Source: Ampelocalamus luodianensis (taxonomy: Eukaryota > Streptophyta > Magnoliopsida > Poales > Poaceae). Taken from it: a stretch of 64,000 nt of DNA. Of the stretch, positions 12,778-25,424 are shown one piece after another; positions within the stretch are counted from its first letter, which is position 1, and every line of letters begins with the position of its first letter. Both the position numbers and the translations under genes were made by a program. The stretch spans positions 64,394,256 through 64,458,255 of the forward strand of contig CM070618.1 of the NCBI GenBank assembly GCA_036346255.1, read 5' to 3'. Below the pieces are notes generated by a model. That model ran no database searches and was not told the DNA's origin. It saw only the letters and a list, made by a program, of their open reading frames with translations.

Positions 12778-13340
12778 ACAATTCGACGTTTGGTGTATAT
12801 ATATTTGGATTATTATATGATCTGAACACGAATTCTCTTGACTTCGAAATTTCTCTATGCAATGTGCTCATATGTGCGGATCTTATCCCTACTTTCTTTA
12901 CTTTACATATAGCAAGTATACTGTATTTCCTATTAGTGGTTATATACAGTTTTTTAATCAAAATTAGACTAAGAAAATCCATAAATTATCCTAATGTATG
13001 AAACTATTTTTGTAAGTTTTACCTGTGAGCACTACCTTGACCTTCAATATAAAAACATAAGCCTAGTACACCCCGCGTAATTTAGTGGTAGAAACTTGCA
13101 TAATTAAACCGATAACCATAACATTCCGACTTCCATTTTCTTTAAATTAACTTTCAAGCTCACCTATACAATGGTAGCAGTTTGTCAGATTGCAATCTAG
13201 GCATCTAAAGCAATAGTTCCTCGCCCTTTTGTTTTGTACAATATCCCTAGTGTGAGACCATGCGGAGGTCAACCCATGGTTTGTGATGAATAATTGACTG
13301 TGGTCTGCATGTGTTGTCGAAGATTGAGTTTGGGAGTTTG
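12778..13340. other. AT-rich non-coding DNA
   Basis: No gene or recognised repeat boundary was found. The left end of the following repeat could lie inside this stretch. Confidence 0.4.
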
Positions 13341-15807
13341 CAATTTTAGAATTGTTGTCAGTGTGCAACCGGTCTGACCTCCTTTCAGAGCCGATCAGAC
13401 CGGTCCCTGAGTTCTAAGCTAAAACTGAAAGGCAGTCTAACCGACACAGTGAGAGCGGTTAGACCAACCCAAGGAGATTTTGGAAAATTGACACCAAAAA
13501 CTTGTGTATACTTGTTTGGAGATGTGTTTGCAATGGGTGTCTTTGAAAATAGAAATTGGACCTGGAACTAGATAGAGTTTTACTGAAAAGTCTAAAGATG
13601 GTGTTTTCTGGTGAAGTGAAGTGGTTAGACTGTACACACCATGGCGGTCAGACCGGTGTCCTATTACTGGTGGGCGCAGTCAGACCAGCCAATGGTTGGC
13701 AGTCTGATCTCATGGTGGCTGTAGTCAGACCGGGTGTGGCGTTTCAAGGCACAGTGAGTTGTGGTCTTGAGCTAAAATTTGAGGGTTGGTCCTAGGAGCA
13801 TGGGATTGGTGCCTATGTTTGCATTATACTCTTATGGACTAATGTGTGTGAAGTTGTGAAGAACTTGTGCTCGAAAATAGTTGCTTGTTCTATTGTTTTG
13901 CAGGTGGTTTGGAGTCAACTATGGTCAACAATGAGTAGGTCTGGGACTTGGTTAGGAGAACCAAGGTCCAGAATGATAATAGATGCCGGGTGAGATGGTT
14001 GGACTCAAACAAGGTGCAAAATGGACAAGAACCATGGAAGACAAAGTTTGAGCAAAAAATTTTTGTGATAAAGTGATGCTTCCAAGAGTGAAGCTTTGAA
14101 GGTATGTGTTTGTGACTCATCAATTGTGAAAATTAATGATTTTGTGTGTTGTGCGATACTACATGATAGTTTGCTTGTCGGTGATGGGTTGTAGGACTCC
14201 AGAGCTACATCATGGTGAGGCAAACGGGGTCGGGACTAAGCTAAGGGAGCTAAGGTCCAGAACGATTAAGGTGCTGTCGAAAGATGACTGAGGCTTGCGG
14301 AGTGGTGAACATGACGAGCAATTGCAAGATCGACCATGACTAAGCTCAGGGAGGAGCTGAGATCCAGAACGGTCAAGGAAGCCAGTGCGGTCATGGTGCA
14401 TGGTAAGGCATGTGGTGCGCCAAGTGACTTGGGCCCATTTGCAAGCGAGGACGGTTCGGTAGAATTTGGACGCGTAAGAGGCTTGGCGGAAAGCCATTGA
14501 GGCTACATGGATGATGGTGAAGCATGGACGATGCTACGATGTGAAGGATTCGAGAAATGTCAGTAGAGGGGTATTTTCATAAAATTGCCCAACACCAAAA
14601 AAGTGGTGATGTGCGAAACCATATAGGTGGTCTAAGTGGATTAGGTCAATGATACTCTATGGAGGGCAAGACATGATGGATTCGGGCTATTGGAGCCAAG
14701 GATGAAGATAGTGCTTTGAAATACATGCGTGAGCGTGTTTTGAGTAGAAAACCCCGTTATGTTGTTGGGTTTGCGGGTTTTCCCAATGGCTTAGTGGATA
14801 GTATCCATTAATTGGCTGGTTTAGGGTTTCATGTGAGCCTCCACTATGTAAGAAGGAGTTAGGGTTTGAGACAGATGGAGATGGGGGATTGAGAGAAGAG
14901 AAAGGGCTTGAGAGAAATCTCTTGAGAGAGATGAGAGCAGTTGTGCGTGTGCTGCCCTAGTGACTTTGTCCTCCCAAGGGAGTGGCTGTAAACATTCATC
15001 TCCAAATAGAAATAAAATCTCTAAATTTGCCCCAAGTCTTCCTTTCATATGCTCAAGTGATGATTTTGTTATTTGGCTTGGTTTTTGGTTTATCTTTCTC
15101 CACTCTTAATCTTGCTTGATGCCTAGGATGTGTAAGTGATGGATATGTCTCTTAGAAATCAGATCCCATCCATCTAGGAACTTGTTCTTTGCAAGTTCTT
15201 GAGTTTGCCTAGTTTTGGTGGAAGAAATAATGATTTTGAGGGTTTTTGGCATGATTCTTGCTGTGATTGAGGATGCTAGGATGTGTGGAAAAACCATCCT
15301 TACTACTTTGGCATGATTCCTCTCACAAGCTTCTCACAATTATCGCTTTCGTATTTGGGCCGATTTTGGTGCAACTTGCCTTCGGATCGAAATAGATCAA
15401 AGCTTTGGAAAGATTTGCTTCGATATCTTCATGGATTAGGTTCACAATATCCTAGCAAGGCGTACGCAAAGTTTCAGGGTGTTTGGAGCCATTGATTAAA
15501 AGTTAAATCGATTTGTGGTTTTAAAATGGTGTCAATTTTCAATTCTGTTATGAGAGAAGGGTCAGACCACCCAAGGCCGGTTAGATAGACCACTAGTTGG
15601 AGGTCAGACCGCCTGTGCAAGTATTGTCTCGTTTTACTCAGTTTTTCGCAGAGATTTCATTGCGAGAGTTTATGCTCTGATCTTCGTAGTTCCTCGTAGC
15701 TATTGGAGTGAAATAACCTTAAACTTTTTAAGACAAAAGATTTAGAAAAGGTTGTTGCTTGTGTGGCGCATATTCAACCCTCTTCTAGTCGCCTCCTCGA
15801 TCCAACA
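13340..15807 (+). mobile_element. GGTCAGACCGG-rich repeat (copy A), likely solo LTR
   Basis: It ends CGACT...TCGATCCAACA at 15807, the reverse complement of the TGTTGGACCG start of copy B at 35212. The two copies also share a GATGCCGGGTGA block (13983-13994 here) and GTTGTGAAGAACTTG (13854-13868 here). Both carry many GGTCAGACCG/CGGTCTGACC words. Copy B has CCACTATAAATAG where this copy has CCACTATGTAAG (about 14840), which suggests the copia/gypsy-like promoter of an LTR read on the plus strand here. The left boundary is approximate and no target duplication was found. There is no coding region. Confidence 0.5.
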
Positions 15808-16580
15808 CATGGAATTAACTAGTAGATATACAAATCAATGAATTAATCGTCATTGATCAGGGACATAATTACGTAGTATCTTTTGTGAACAAAGAGTTAA
15901 CGCGTGAGAAACATGCTTTTCAATGATTAACAGTTCACACAATACTTTAGTCCCCCCGCCCCCAACCCCCAACCCACACCCACACAAATGATTCACACCC
16001 GCGCACAAATGATTCGTTGTGATCTTTATTTGTTAATCACACACACAAACACGTATACGCATGCACGCCTTTGCGCTAGCTTGTCTTTGAACTGAAGCAG
16101 GCCAATAAGAGATGACATATTAATCCATAAAATATAATTAACTATGCGCCATAATCAGACCAGATCATCCTCAATCTCCATCTAAGCGTGTAGGAATCTT
16201 CATGGAAAGATCCTGCTCCTACTTCATATAATGATGGCTTCGCTGTCCCCTCAGGGCCGGATCGGCTTCGATGATCAGATGCAAGTTGCACAAATCCCAA
16301 ATGGTACTTTTTTAATTAAATCTTTTCAGTTCATCATCGCATGCATATGTCGCCTGCTGTACTATATTTAATCGATCTTTCAGAGGAAAAGAAGCCTCTT
16401 ACAGACTTGCAACTTGCATCAGACTTACCAAACTATACTATATAGTTTCCTCCTGCAAAAAGCGCTCTCCCCCCTCTCTGTGTGTGCAAATATACGTACA
16501 GACAGAGATGATATTTTGTACCTGTACCGTCCAGGCATCCATTGGGCATGCAAGAGGCATGCATGCATGCACGTTAGGCC
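15808..16580. other. Intergenic, no gene seen
   Basis: Mixed-composition DNA with a C-rich stretch near 15951-15985. No frame or repeat could be assigned. Confidence 0.45.
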
Positions 16581-17712
16581 CGCAGAAGGGGCGGACCCAC
16601 CATTCTGGCGAGCTCTGGCGTCCACTAGAGCCATCGCCGTCTGGAAACCCCCTCCTACCGAGGCCGGAGAAGATGCAGCCGCGGCGCTGCGCGACGGCGG
16701 CAGCAAGTGTTCTGGTTGAAGCTGTCCCCTCCGCGCCGCCTATTGGGCCATTTGAAGATGGTGGGCCGCAGTGTACTAAGGCCCATTGAGGGAGGGGAGC
16801 TAAGGCCAGTCGATCCGATCTCCTTGCGCGTGCGTTGCTCGCCTAGACGCCCGGTTGAGTGGGGCCTAAACCTAGCGGTGCGGCCGGCGAGCGGCCGAGT
16901 GGGTGCAGGGCGCGACGGAACCGCATCCCCCTTCGGCTCCCTCGCCACAAGCTGCATCTGGCTCGACGGGATAGCTTGTCCAATCCCTCCCTCTTCACCA
17001 GTGCTTTTTTTTTCCCCTTTCTTTTCGGACCCTCTCGCTCCCCGTACTGATCCTTGCTGCTCATGCACGTGCCATTGGGCTGCGCGGCGGGAACGAGCCA
17101 AAGGTGGACATGGGTCAGTTCTTCTCTTTTCTGGCTCACTTGTTTTAGTTCGCTTCTTGATGTTGCTGATTGTTGCTCACCGTAGCCCGTAGGTGTGTGT
17201 GAATTGTGCAACTACTGCTAACTAGACAAGAGTACAACCACCTCATGATCCATGAAAGCAAAATTTCTGTGCATACTTGCGTGCTATGATGAATTGAACA
17301 ATCGAAACGTATTCACTCGTGTGAAAACAAAACGACATCAGCCCGCACGCACATTTGAGTGTTTGATTTGATTTGGGGAAACAAAATAACTAATATGGAC
17401 ACTACCTGTCTATCTATCTTTGACAGTTGCTTCTTTATGTCTCATTTTTTTTATTCAAACTATTTTATGTTTGATAACTTGGTGACAAATTGTTGTGTAA
17501 GCTTCATTAGTGATGTATTTTTTTATATCCAACCTTCATCTTCACATGTTCCCATAGAGATTGTAGTCATTGATTCCATTTAGTGAAACATACTCTTATT
17601 TAGTGTGATTGCAATATAGTTTGTGTATATATTCTTTTGTTTTTAGGTAATACTCTTTGATCTACGCTAACAACTCCATCATACCTAAAATTTAGTCCTG
17701 ACTCTGCCACCA
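16581..17712 (+). mobile_element. Non-autonomous hAT remnant
   Basis: The left end reads GGGGCGGACCCACC and the right end GACTCTGCCACCA, a degenerate inverted pair of the same type as the two better-bounded hAT elements here. The last 250 bp resemble the 3' end of the hAT remnant near 3640-3896. The flanking 8-mers match only partly (CCGCAGAA and CCGCAACA). The GC-rich interior (16655-17192) has long overlapping frames on both strands that match nothing recognisable. Confidence 0.45.
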
Positions 17713-17906
17713 AACCGCAACAAGTTGCAAATGGAACTGAACTGCCGATCACCTTCCTATAGGCTTTAGCTTGGGAGGTGGTCTTATAATTTGCCCAATC
17801 GCACTCCTGTACGCCCTAGTACTACACCAATTTATAAAGTTACCTGGAGTAGTTGGAGGCAACAGTTGATCATGCAATTGGAGGTGCTAATTAATTATTG
17901 TATATA

Positions 17907-18979
17907 TCTTAACTAATAAAAGAAAGAGTTTACAACAACCCCCCTCGCGCAGCAAGACGATATCATTTCTCCCATGCGTGTAGTTGGTCTCTCCCACCCC
18001 TCCCAAATTTCTCTTCGATGCGCACCAACATGTGGACCTAACCTGACAAGGATAGGATCTCGCCCCGCTATCCCCCGTGACTCATGAATGCATCCACACA
18101 CCCACTTCTTTCGCAACTACCCAACCGTCGTTGTGCTACTTTTTCTTCAAATGCACACACCGAATAGTTGTCCCACTCCTTCACGTCTCGCGCCGCGACT
18201 CGCGACCTGCACCCGTCCGGCATTCGCTTCATACTTCAGAGATCCCAACCCCCTCCGACACTCAGTCTGCGGGTTGCAACTACGGCGTGCACGAAGATGA
18301 GGGGATCCGACAGCGTAGGAGGCGGTGGCACGGGAGGTAGCAGGGAGGGGAGGCGGCGTCGGGGACGGGAGAAGGCACCAAGAGGGAAGGGAGGAAAGGA
18401 GGCGGCGGTACCTTGAAGGAGAAGCGGTGGCGCTGGGAAGAGAGGGGAGGCAACGATGGCGCACGAGGAAGAGGTAAAGACAAAGACGTCCTTCCCTCGC
18501 CGCATCACCATCTCGAGTTCACCACACCGCATCCTCTTTATCCTAACACTCTCCTCGCTTACCACCGCATCACCGCCACCGCCTCCTCCCCCGACCTCCC
18601 ACCTCCTTGCCATGATATGCCTCGCGAGGGCTGCAGAGGCTAATGGTCATGAGAACCGAGTCGTGGCTTGGGTTTAGGGTGGAAGAAGGTGGTCATCAAC
18701 GTGTAGCTCTCTTCCTTGTCAATTGGCAATGGTTGAAAATGAGCAGCACGTCGGGGAGGGAAGTCGGCATTAACTTCAACTTCTAAAGGTAAACAACATA
18801 TGAGCTCAAAATTTTAATTTCCGGGTAGTAGTAGTAGCAGGTGATGCAATATGTGGAGTTAATATTTCTGTTTATATGTGTGTGAAAGAAAATTGATATT
18901 TATTATGCGGTTTAGGATCCCGTCTGCTGATATGTATCCCTCTCTTTTGGGATTCGTTGCAACACACGGGCACCCTACT
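17907..18979 (+). mobile_element. Helitron, non-autonomous, 3' tip separated by an LTR
   Basis: It starts TCTTAACTAATAAAAGAAAG after an A, as rice-type Helitrons do. Its 3' region reads CGTTGCAACACACGGGCACC, the familiar Helitron tail. The tip is interrupted by the solo LTR at 18980-23950. Removing that LTR and one CTACT copy restores CCCTACTAG followed by T at 23957/23958, giving the required CTAG terminus before T. The host dinucleotide would be AT. The interior is GC-rich, with frames that match no known family, and no Rep/helicase is present. Confidence 0.65.
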
Positions 18980-19055
18980 TGTCGGACCCCGGGCTTTGAA
19001 TACCTTGAAACCTTTGTGTGTGTACCGTACTAGTCCTATGATTAGTGGCTAGTAC

Positions 19056-19795
19056 CAGTGATCCCCTGGGCGGGCGCTTAGGCCGCCTAGGCGCTGGGCG
19101 CGGGCTCCCCACCGTGACTTGGGCATAGGCGTTCCCCTAGGCACTCGGTCCGCTAGGCAGTCAACGCCGGTCCTAAGTGGACCGAGGCGAAGCTAGGCGG
19201 GCTGGGTGCGGCGGAGCTGGGCAACACGAGGCGGCGCTGGGCACTCAGGGGGAGAAAACAAAGCAGACTAATATACAATGTGAGAGAAAACCCTACCCGA
19301 TTTGGCTGGTTCAGCCCCTTTTGCTCCCCTCTTGCGTTGGTCCAAGTCGCGCGCCGCTGCCTCCTCTCCAGCCCTTGTCGTGCGCTGCCACCTCCTCCCT
19401 GCCCCCCGTCGCGCCATCGTCTCCTCCCTGGCCCCCCGTCGCGAAGGGAAGAGGATGGGAGAGGGAGACTGGATCTGGGAAAAGACGGGAAGGGAAGAGG
19501 ACGGCGTTGGCGTCGGCGTAGAGAAAGCGAGGAGGGAGGGGAAGAGCGAAGGCGATACGGGTGAAAGTCGACCGAACGCATCGAGTCATCGACGCTTTTA
19601 TGGGCGAGATAGAATCAACTGTTATGGGCTGGCCCATTCATGAACAGTATGCATTTCTTTTATTTTTCTCTTTTTCTTCTCTGCTCTTCTCCCCTTCCCA
19701 GCAGAGCTCCCTCGCGCTGTTCGACCGCCTAGGCGGGCTAGGCGCTAGGCGACCACCCTCTGCCCGCCTTCCGCCTAGCGCCTAGGTGAACATTG
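19056..19795. mobile_element. hAT MITE, 740 bp, inside the LTR
   Basis: The flanking 8-bp repeats GCTAGTAC (19048-19055 and 19796-19803) are exact. The termini CAGTGATCCCCTGGGCG and the reverse complement CAATGTTCACCTAGGCG form imperfect inverted repeats. The sister LTR at 42887 lacks this block at the same position (near 42955), which shows the empty site. The GC-rich interior gives overlapping frames on both strands but no recognisable protein. Confidence 0.85.
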
Positions 19796-22153
19796 GCTAG
19801 TACACACCTCCACAACATTGATAATCATATCTATACATTCGTATATGCAAAAGAAAACAACATATGGTACATAGCTTAAGCGATTACATTATTAACAATA
19901 CAAGGGCCGACCAACCAAATAAAACTTAAATACCAAAGTAGCAAAAATAACATCGGAAGCAGAATGTAATCAGAGCTCAAAATTCCAGCGGCATGCCCAT
20001 CCAAACCCTGAGGCAACCGACTAGAGACAAATCCTAGAAAGACCCATTACCGAACCCACTGGTTCTGGGTGTGAAGAAAATGTCGTCTAGTGTAGGTTCA
20101 TCATCTAAGTCTGAACAACAAATTAAGCAAGATTTAGTACATCGCATACTCAGCAAGACTTGTAGTGTATCGCAAACATTATATACATGCATGGCTAACA
20201 AAGGGTGAGGCTCTATGATAGATGTTATTTTCAGCATTAAGCAAGTTTTATTTCAATTGCAATATGTAGTACTTTACAATGGAAATTTGAAGATCAGTTA
20301 AATAGATAAAGGATAATAATTAAGTGGTTGAATAAATAACATCTCACAACCCTCCTCGGTTGCGAGCAACATTTTTTTTTCAGCCATAAGCATGGCACTC
20401 AGTTCAAATATAAATCAACAAAAACCCTTTCCCACATTTTTCATCAAAACTGTTTTTATGAAAACTAAGACTATACCCGGCAATACTACACTTAGCACGC
20501 TCATCACCGTGAGCACGACTATTTAAATAGATTTACACTCTGTAGAGTGGGTACAACTTTACCCACAACACATGAATTCTCTAGTTTGTTTGACATCTGT
20601 TGATACCACCGCTTACTACCTTTGGTAAACAGTGTAGAGCACGCATCGAAACCTTTACATCATCTAGTCCTATCATTGCACTAGCTCGGTGAATGAACAC
20701 CCTCACTATACCCGGGCACCCTCTAGTCAAGTGAGGCATTCACCGTTGTGTCAGAAGGCTTTGTGCTAAACGCCTCGGTGAAGGGAGCCCCTTAAACATG
20801 CCTACACCGATCATGCTCGCACTACCACGGCATAGCAACGTGCAAGGCTAGTTTCAATGACTTAATTAACTAAGGTCGTCCCATACCAACATATGTGGTT
20901 GCACACTTATGCTTAGGTCGGATATACTGGTGTTCAGTCCTTAATCGATCCGGCTAGCTAGAATCTCCTCCTATCTAGTTTTAAGATACACCTCTCATAC
21001 TTATTAGAATATAATATAACTCGTCCGCGTCACAAACTAGGTTTTTTATTTTTATCTTTATACAAAATAACAGAGCTAAACCCCTCTGGACTTTCTTTTC
21101 AAAAACTCCCAAACTCATATTTATCATGTTATCCCTTTTTACAAATTTTTATTAAAGACTATAGCTTGACTAAGCAATTGTGCGATCTTCGCACTCGAAA
21201 CTCCCAAGTTGACATCATCTATTGTCTAAACCATAACCTAATGGCTACAATAGTAAGGACGTCAATATATCAAGGATGGTTCATCAATTGAGTAGGATTA
21301 CAACTACCGTTATCCCAAACATAGCAATTTATGTCAAACATACACACATGCATAATAGATTTTGCAAAAAGAAGTACAATAATTAAAATGATAGGATCAA
21401 CATGGTCAAATGACGTGCTTGCTTTGCTCTGGTTGTTTTGAATATGAGGATAGAATATCGTCGTAAAAATCGTTCGAATAATCGATGTCTAATCAAAAGG
21501 GTCGGAAGCAAATTAAATATAGCAAAATAATTTCAGCAGCAACAAAATCCAAATATTTTTGCATATTCAGGTAGATCATGATTTTAGATGAATTTTAAAA
21601 AAAAGATTCACCTCATTTGGAGTTTTATGCAAAAAGTTATTAATATTTTAATTTGTTTCAGTTTGAAAATTCCAGAAAAATAGAAATGGGTGACGCCGAA
21701 AGCGTGTTCTTCTCTGAGTTCTACTGAGGTCTACGGTTTCTAATAGAGAAAGCATATTTTTGTCAGAACTATAGGTGACTTTCTCATTTTTTGGATTTTT
21801 ATTAACTTACATGTGGGCCCTACTTGTTTGTGACTCGTTCTTTTGTTTTATTGATTTTACTTATAAAACAGAGGTGGTCCCATGTGTCAGACTCATTAAT
21901 TATTAACTAGATGATTAAACCTATTTTGATTTTAATCTACTAATAGTTGGGTCCACATATCAGCCTCTCGGTTTTACGTATTTTTAAAATCGAAAATAGT
22001 GAGTGGTTCCACACGTTAGTGACTCATTTACTAAATATATTTTAAATTAGATTTTTTATTACTTTTTTAGTCGGTCCCACCCGTCATCGACTTAATGCTT
22101 TTAACTATTGTCATTAAGTGCTAACTAATGTTGTAAACATGTGGGTACCACTG

Positions 22154-22155
<2 letters not shown>

Positions 22156-22191
<36 letters not shown>
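22156..22191. repeat. (GA)n microsatellite
   Basis: A pure GA run at the equivalent position to 46635-46672 in the sister LTR. Confidence 0.95.
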
Positions 22192-22193
<2 letters not shown>

Positions 22194-23957
22194 GCGCGCA
22201 TGGCCGAGCGCCATGGCCAGCTCACTACCGGCGAACGACATGATGAGCGGCGATGTTGAGTGGCAGAATGGAAATAGGAGAGCAGGGCGACACTATTGGT
22301 GGTGGTGGCAGCGATGGGGATGGCCGGAGGCGGTATTACGGCGGCGAAGAGGGGCGAACGCCTCGGGTCTGCGACGTCTTTAACGAAGGTGGCTTCCCTC
22401 GGGCTAAAGGAGAGGCGCACCGCACTCAGTGAGTCCAGGCGATGCTAACAGGCTAGGTGTGAAGACCTAGGGTCATCGGAGGCAAACCAACAGCATGCAA
22501 CCACGGTGGTGCCATGGGTGGTTATGAGGAACACGGCGTAAACTACTCACCCTCTACAAATTGAAGTGCACATGAGGTTCAGACGCTCACCACAACCATG
22601 AAGGTGCAAAAGATGAGGTCGGAGAGGCTCTGGAGTGGTTTGTCGACAACGAGCGACGACGGCGCGGAGAAGGTCTAGAATGGCAACTCACCACAGCAAT
22701 GGAGATGCTACAATAAGCATCGCGTAAGGTTACTAGGATGCTAAGGTTGGTGTAGACGCAAGGATTTAGACCGAGGCTCACTGAGTTTTGAGGAAGATAG
22801 AAATGGCCGTGGCAGCCGTGAATGAGGAAGACAAGGGTGATGCTTGGATTCAAGGAGAGACTGCCTGCATTGAGTGAGGGAAAAACCTCAATAGGGTATG
22901 GAACAAATGGTGACGTAGTTGGTTTGAGCCCGAACTCACCAAAGCGACGGGAATGCGTTGGCGAGCTCGAGTGCATGCTAGAGCTGAGGACGAAGGTGAT
23001 TGCGTTCGAGCTACAGGTCCCCCGGGGCTACATTAAACAAAAGAGAGGAGTGAGTGAGATAAGAGAATCAAGATGATGCAGGTGTCATGGTTGAGGAAGC
23101 TCACCAGAGGAAGAATGGTGCAGAGGCGCGCTCACCGGCGTCGAGAACGACTCGCACGTTCCCATGATACCAAGGAGCTATGAGGCTCGGGTTAGCGCAA
23201 AATAGAATGGGGGCGAGCTGAGGAAGAAGGTGACACAACCAGGGCTTAAATAGCTAGGACAAATGCGCGAGAAAAACGACGAGACACTGGCGGCAGCGCG
23301 AGAAACTCGCGGTCGCCTCTGGGTCTCTCTGCCCATGCAGGGGTTGGGCACCATTAAGGGGGTAGATGGCATGGGCGAGGCAGGCGAAGGCGATGGGAGC
23401 AAGTGAGGCGCAAAACTGTGGGCAACGAAGGCAATCGCCGGGCGAGCGGCGGAGCGGGCGAGGTGCTCTGGTGCGCTAGCGCTCGCGTGGACGCGAGGTG
23501 GAAGACAACACCTGATGAGCGAGGTCCACTCATCAGCGGGACGTGAGCGCACGCGCTGGCGCGGGCTATTGCCGGCGAAGGGATTTGGGCTGGCTCAGTT
23601 TCAGCCCAAGGGTGAGAGGGAGATTTAAAAGCAGTTTATGAATTTCTAATTTCCGGCTAAGTGTTTGCTGGATTTTTGTACTGAGCAAACGGAGTCCAAA
23701 ATTTGTGAAAATTTTTGGGAGGGTTCCTAACCCTGTATAGTTGTTTATATAAATTTTTCAGGATTTAATGTATTCTGTGATTTTTTCCGAAAATTCCTAC
23801 AAATTGCTACTTGTAGTAAATTCATTATTTTTTTATGCAAATAGCTAAAAAATTATGCATAAATAATTTTCTATATAGTATAAGCTAAAAATTACTTTCC
23901 CATTTATTTTCACTATGTCTTCCCACCAGTGAAATTTTTGGGATGTTACACTACTAG

Positions 23958-25424
23958 TATTCCCAATGCATGCCGCGCACAGCGCGCCTTTTTCGTGCAT
24001 CCATGCATATGTTAATATGTATGTACGTCGTATAGGGAAAGTAATTGGAGAATTATTCTATAGGGGCCTTATGGGTGTGGGATAGGATTATTTTCCTTGA
24101 CAGAAGATCCTAATCTGAGTTTCTGACGATCTAATTATACATCGTCCTAGCAAGTAACAATCCCCTGCACTAAATTAATAAAAAAAACCTGCACTACTGC
24201 GGTAGCAAATGAGGGGCATTTAATATCTATGGGTCCAATCTCGAGTTTCAAGTACCGATTTATATTTGGAACTTACACCAAATATCGAGCAAATTAAAGC
24301 CAGCATACCATACCTCTGCACGGCCGGCCGGCCGTGAGCACATCTGCGGCGCCCGCCCAGCCGCGTGTTGCACCATGCCTCCGCGCGCATCGTGCACTAC
24401 TGCACTCACCATCCGACGTGCGCCGCTCGGGCACCGTGCCGTTCCGCGCGACGGACGATGGTGTGCGCCGTGCGCGTTTGTCGTGATGACGCCAATATCA
24501 GCGAAAAATGGGCGTGATCGCGCGATGCGAACCGGAACACCATCGGGCGGTCGATCGGGCGGTGCGGGTTCGAGACGGGAACCGCCGCTTTGGCGAATTC
24601 GACTAGATTGCCAGATTGGGCTAACGCTTCACGCACACGCAGTCACGCTGCAGCCTGCAGGGAGTAGTTGGGCTACGCTTTGGGCTAGATAGGAACCGAG
24701 TCAGGGACTGCGGTACTGACATGAGAATCTTAACAGTGGCCCACATAGGATCGTTACAGCATGGGCTCCTTTCGGCCATGATCTTGGTCATGTAGCAGAA
24801 TAAACCGAGAACTGCACGATTACCTGCCCCGGTTCGTCAAAATTGCAAGCTCGAAGGCTAAAGCATTTTTTCCCCTAAAATAATACATTTAAAAAATTAC
24901 AGAAATAAATAATCAAAAAAATATTACAAAATTAGACTTCTGCCGCCAATAGAAAGAGAAACCAGCCTTTGTCGCCAACTGAAATGGCGATAGGTTCTTA
25001 TCGTCAACTTCAATGGCATGCGTCCCCTTTAAACAAGAGTAATTTAGGAATTCGGTCATGTCGCCGATTCAATTGATGATAGGAAGCTGAATTAGCGACA
25101 GAGTCCTGTTCCATAGGTCACAGGATCCCTACTGCCAATTGAGGTGTAGCTTTGTAAAAAAAACGACTATTTATTTTCTTGATTCTTTTTTTTAAAAAAA
25201 AAAAAAAGTCAAGGACACCCGTTCACAATGTCTATACTTGAACGACCGTTCGTCATGCTTCTCCAGTTCTCCTCCATATCCAAACAAGCACAGCCAGTCA
25301 GCCACTACAGAATTAGAAGCTCGTAAAGTCGTAATAGAATGTCCACCGACGAAGGAGAGGGTGCATCACTGCATTCTCCACTAGATTATAGGAGGGAGGA
25401 ACGAGGAGCATCTTCTCTCTCACA
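23958..25424. other. Intergenic region upstream of GLOX
   Basis: No gene was found. A GC-rich block lies at 24320-24680. The 24930-25145 segment repeats GCCGCCAAT/GTCGCCAAC/GTCGCCGATT words, probably part of a dispersed repeat. The 5' flank of the GLOX pseudogene follows. Confidence 0.45.

Larger units (their letters stand above)
18980..23950 (-). mobile_element. Solo LTR (family 1, copy 1), antisense, about 4.2 kb without its insertion
   Basis: It begins TGTCGGACCCCGGGC and ends TTTTTGGGATGTTACA, with an exact 5-bp duplication CTACT at 18975-18979 and 23951-23955. It aligns along its length with the copy at 42887-48386, including a (GA)n run, GTAAACTACTC-type blocks and the same ends. Read on the minus strand it starts TGTAACATCCC and ends GGGGTCCGACA, with a TATTTAAGCCC box near 23250. 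No internal retrotransposon domain is present, so it is a recombination-derived solo LTR. All frames inside it are non-coding noise. Confidence 0.88.

Noticed and set aside
16655..17192. Long frames on both strands (148 and 161 codons)
   Set aside because: GC-rich interior of a hAT remnant, with mutually overlapping frames and no known motif.
18077..18677. GC-rich frames in the Helitron that could be a captured gene
   Set aside because: No frame shows a recognisable motif and no splice structure could be drawn.
19153..19643. Frames of 94-142 codons on both strands
   Set aside because: They sit inside a hAT MITE defined by an exact 8-bp duplication, and are an effect of composition.
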